Part shown: positions 61,488-64,000 of the stretch, one piece after another
Layout of the letters: each line of letters starts with the position of its first letter
Numbering within the stretch: the stretch's first letter is position 1
NCBI RefSeq assembly: GCF_011801145.1
Contig: NZ_CP046172.1
Location: 5,890,001 to 5,954,000 of the forward strand
Direction of reading: 5' to 3'
Origin: Nocardia arthritidis
GTDB lineage: Bacteria > Actinomycetota > Actinomycetes > Mycobacteriales > Mycobacteriaceae
Length of the DNA: 64,000 nt
Made by a program: the position numbers and the translations under genes
The notes under the pieces: model-generated
Told to the model about the DNA's origin: nothing
The model's database searches: none
The model's input: only the letters and a program-made list of their open reading frames with translations

Positions 61488-63296
61488 TTGGTTTCATCGA
61501 AGGTCCCGGCGGCGCGCACCCGCCCGGACACGCTATGTGCCGCATTCCAGGCGAATGTCGCGCGGTACGCCGACGCGGTGGCGATCCGCAGCTATGACGG
61601 CACGCAGACGCTCACCTGGCGCGAATACGGCGACCGCGTCCGCGATATCGCGGCCGGGCTGGCCGGGCTCGGCATCGGCCCCGGCGAAACGGTGGCGCTG
61701 ATGCTGACCAACCGACCGGAATTCCACCTCTGCGACACCGCGGTGCTGCACACCGGCGCGACACCGTTCTCGGTATACAACACCAATCCGGCGGAGCTGC
61801 TCACATACCAGTTCGGCAATGCGGGCAATAAGACGGTGATCTGCGAAACCCAGTTCGTACCAAGGATTCTCGATGCGGTAGCGCAGGCGGCCGAGCAGGG
61901 CTTCGTCGTCGAACACATCATCTGCGTCGACGGCGCGCCCGCGGGCACCGTCTCGCTGGACGACGTAATAGCCAATCCGGCAAAGGATTTCGACTTCGAC
62001 GCGACCTGGCGCAAGGTGAATCCGGACGATCTGCTCACCATCGTGTACACCTCCGGCACCACCGGCCCGCCGAAGGGCGTCGAGCTCACCCACACGAATT
62101 TCCTCGAAAACGCCCGCGTCATCGAGCAATTCGGCGGCGGCGGCCCCGACGACCGGGTGATCTCCTACCTGCCGGACGCGCATGCGGCCAACCGCTGGTT
62201 CGCGCACTATCTGACGATGCAGGAGGGCGGCGAGATCACCACCGTCCCGGATTTCAAACAGGTGGCCGAGGCGCTGTCCGCCGTGCATCCGACGGTATTC
62301 CTCGGCGTGCCGAGGGTGTGGGTGAAAGTCAAAGGCGCGCTGGAGGAACGGTTCGCCGCGGAGAATCCGGTCCGGCGCGCGCTCGTCCACTGGGCCATCG
62401 GCGTCGGCCGCGCCCGGGTGCGCGCGCTCTCCGACGGCCGCGCACCCGGACTACGCAACCGCTTACAGTACCGTTTGGCCGATCGAATCGTGCTGTCTCC
62501 CGTACTGTTCCGGCTCGGCCTCGACAAGGTCCGGATCGCGGTGACCGGATCGGTCGCCATTCCGCCCGACGTGCACGAGTTCTTCCTCGCGCTCGGACTG
62601 CCGTTGTGTGAGGGGTACGGCATGACCGAATGCACCGCGGGCGCGACGCTCAACGGTCCGGACCGGGTGAAGATCGGCACCGTCGGCACGCCGCTGCCGG
62701 GCGCCGAGGTGCGGCTCGCCGCGGACGGCGAGGTGCTCATCCGCGGCAAGATGGTGATGCGCGGTTACCGCAACGCGCCGGAAAAGACCGCCGAGGCAAT
62801 AGATTCCGAGGGTTGGCTGCATACCGGCGATATCGGCCGCTTCGACGCCGACGGCTACCTCTCGATCATCGACCGCAAGAAGGAGCTGATCATCAACGCG
62901 GCGGGCAAGAACATGTCGCCGTCGAATATCGAGAACACCGTCGCCGAGACCACTCCGCTGGCGGGCACCGTTGTCGCGATCGGCGACGAGCGCCCGTTCA
63001 ACACGGCGCTCATCCTGCTCGACCCGGAGCTGGCCGCGGCGTTCGCCGAGCGCAACGGCATCGCGGCGAACTCGGTGGCCGAGCTGGCGCGCGACCGGCG
63101 GGTGCTCGCCGCGATCGAGGACGGTGTCGCGGCGGCCAACCGCAGGCTGTCCAGGGTCGAACAGATCAGGAAGTACGCGGTGCTGCCGGACATCTGGGAA
63201 AACGGCGGCGACTATCTGACCGCCACCGGGAAGTTACGTCGTAAGCCGATCACAGCGAACTATACGGATACCATCGAGGCGCTGTACTCGAGCTAG
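61488..63296 (+). CDS. Long-chain fatty acid-CoA ligase (FadD15-like)
   Basis: The 602-residue AMP-forming synthetase activates long-chain fatty acids to acyl-CoA. Motifs: TIVYTSGTTGPPKGVELTHT (P-loop-like), VISYLPDAHAANRWFAHY, VRIAVTGSVAIPP, EGYGMTECTAGATLNGPDRV, GWLHTGDIGRFDADGYLSII, DRKKELIINAAGKNMSPSNI, and Lys near LTATGKLRRKPI for catalysis. The TTG start has AAGAGG 8 nt upstream. It most resembles the long-chain FadD15/FadD11 type rather than FadD32-like fatty acyl-AMP ligases. Confidence 0.93.
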   Translation: MVSSKVPAARTRPDTLCAAFQANVARYADAVAIRSYDGTQTLTWREYGDRVRDIAAGLAGLGIGPGETVALMLTNRPEFHLCDTAVLHTGATPFSVYNTNPAELLTYQFGNAGNKTVICETQFVPRILDAVAQAAEQGFVVEHIICVDGAPAGTVSLDDVIANPAKDFDFDATWRKVNPDDLLTIVYTSGTTGPPKGVELTHTNFLENARVIEQFGGGGPDDRVISYLPDAHAANRWFAHYLTMQEGGEITTVPDFKQVAEALSAVHPTVFLGVPRVWVKVKGALEERFAAENPVRRALVHWAIGVGRARVRALSDGRAPGLRNRLQYRLADRIVLSPVLFRLGLDKVRIAVTGSVAIPPDVHEFFLALGLPLCEGYGMTECTAGATLNGPDRVKIGTVGTPLPGAEVRLAADGEVLIRGKMVMRGYRNAPEKTAEAIDSEGWLHTGDIGRFDADGYLSIIDRKKELIINAAGKNMSPSNIENTVAETTPLAGTVVAIGDERPFNTALILLDPELAAAFAERNGIAANSVAELARDRRVLAAIEDGVAAANRRLSRVEQIRKYAVLPDIWENGGDYLTATGKLRRKPITANYTDTIEALYSS

Positions 63297-63315
63297 TCCG
63301 AGACTGGGGAACCAT

Positions 63316-64000
63316 ATGATGCCATCGCGGACCCGGGTGTTCGACGACCTCCACCGGCGGGCCGCCGCGATGGTCGAGGGGTTCTACACCGCGCTGCCGC
63401 CGTACCAGAAGATGCCGCAATCGCTGGTCGAGACCGATTTCGCGCGCGGAACCAAGCTGAACGTCGACCTATTCTTCGAGTATCTGCGCCGTGGCGTCGA
63501 GCCCAGCGAGGAGGACAGCAGGGAGCTGATCGAGCTGGCGATGGACCGGTTGCGCGACGGCACCCCGCTGGCCGAGGTGCTCGACCGCTACCGGCTCGGC
63601 GCGGCCTTCCTCTGGGAGCGGCTGCGTTCGGTGGCGACGCCGAGCGAGCGCGAGCTGATGCTCGACGTATCGGTGGCGCTGTTGAAGTACGTGACGCTGA
63701 TCATCACCCGGATCTCGACGGCCGCCTCCCAGCGCGTGCACGATCCGCGCTGGGATCTGCTGGAGCGCCGCCGCGGCATCGCCGACGCGCTGCTGTCCGG
63801 CCAGGATCCGGTGGAGTGGGTGAACGATCCGGTGATCCCGGTGGCCGATGCCTTCCTCGTCGCGGTGTTCCGGCTGGCGGGCACGCGCGGCGGGCCCGCA
63901 TCGGCGCTGCGGCACCGGGTGGAGGCGATTCCCGGCGTCTTCCTGCGGCTGGACGCGGGCGGTTGGACCGCGCTCATCCCACTGCAGCCCGGCGACGACG
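63316..64000 (+). CDS. PucR/CdaR-like regulator, 3' truncated by window
   Basis: The frame is open to the right edge with 228 codons visible. The N-terminal part is helical (RVFDDLHRRAAAMVEGFYTA, LNVDLFFEYLRRGVEPSEED, AEVLDRYRLGAAFLWERLRS), and from about residue 150 a region starts (RRGIADALLSGQDPVEWVND, VIPVADAFLVAVFRLAGTRG) like the GGDEF-related domain that precedes the HTH in PucR-type actinobacterial regulators. The DNA-binding domain is outside the window. GGGGAA lies before the ATG pair at 63316/63319. It is 19 bp after fadD and may be co-transcribed. Confidence 0.75.
   Translation, partial: MMPSRTRVFDDLHRRAAAMVEGFYTALPPYQKMPQSLVETDFARGTKLNVDLFFEYLRRGVEPSEEDSRELIELAMDRLRDGTPLAEVLDRYRLGAAFLWERLRSVATPSERELMLDVSVALLKYVTLIITRISTAASQRVHDPRWDLLERRRGIADALLSGQDPVEWVNDPVIPVADAFLVAVFRLAGTRGGPASALRHRVEAIPGVFLRLDAGGWTALIPLQPGDD

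Overview
The window is high-GC actinobacterial DNA, most likely from a Nocardia-type member of the Mycobacteriales. The evidence is a complete Pup-proteasome locus (dop, pup, prcB, prcA, pafA, pafB, pafC) next to tatA, tatC and helY in the order known from mycobacteria. F420/PPOX-type oxidoreductases, a DprE2-like reductase, an MmpL-type transporter, a FadD ligase and frequent GTG/TTG starts agree with this. No rRNA, tRNA, prophage, insertion sequence or CRISPR array was seen.

Layout. 0-5 kb: the tail of a VOC protein; map divergent from a small HTH regulator across two palindromes; an F420/PPOX protein; an epoxide hydrolase divergent from a WYL regulator; a small secreted protein. 5-20 kb: a scattered cobalamin region (cobN behind a cobalamin riboswitch, cobG, cobH, fused cobI-cobJ, cobK, cobL), interleaved with a dimethylargininase/Lrp pair, a PadR regulator, a ribbon-helix-helix/PemK-like toxin-antitoxin pair, a second copy of the secreted protein and a DprE2-like reductase whose stop overlaps the cobL start. 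20-25.5 kb: PPOX protein, M24 peptidase, 5'-3' exonuclease, LexA-like protein, then about 1.2 kb of gene-free DNA built from interspersed repeats, then a W/Q-rich DUF4333-type membrane protein.

25.7-40 kb is the helY-tatC-tatA block and the proteasome block. The second carries a ketopantoate-reductase-like gene coupled to pafBC, a thiamine-binding-type protein, a P/G/Y-rich membrane protein and a VapB-like antitoxin with a truncated VapC. Pup is deamidated by Dop, ligated to substrates by PafA, and the products are degraded by PrcAB. PafBC is the DNA-damage activator of this group. Many genes here and elsewhere start 7 nt after a TANNNT hexamer, the layout of leaderless transcripts.

40-46 kb: DUF418 membrane protein, SDR reductase, a 58-bp tandem repeat array, and an AfsR-type BTAD/NB-ARC/TPR regulator. 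46-53 kb looks accessory: an M15-like peptidase, an MmpL transporter, an AT-richer secreted protein, a WS/DGAT-PapA-like acyltransferase and a TIGR03032-like propeller protein. It resembles a small lipid or glycoconjugate assembly and export locus and is the best candidate for an undescribed system. 53-64 kb: Nudix and ATP-grasp proteins, a TetR/diiron/monooxygenase cluster in which the monooxygenase lacks a segment, type I glutamine synthetase, a secreted beta-helix protein, a FadD ligase and the start of a PucR-like regulator.
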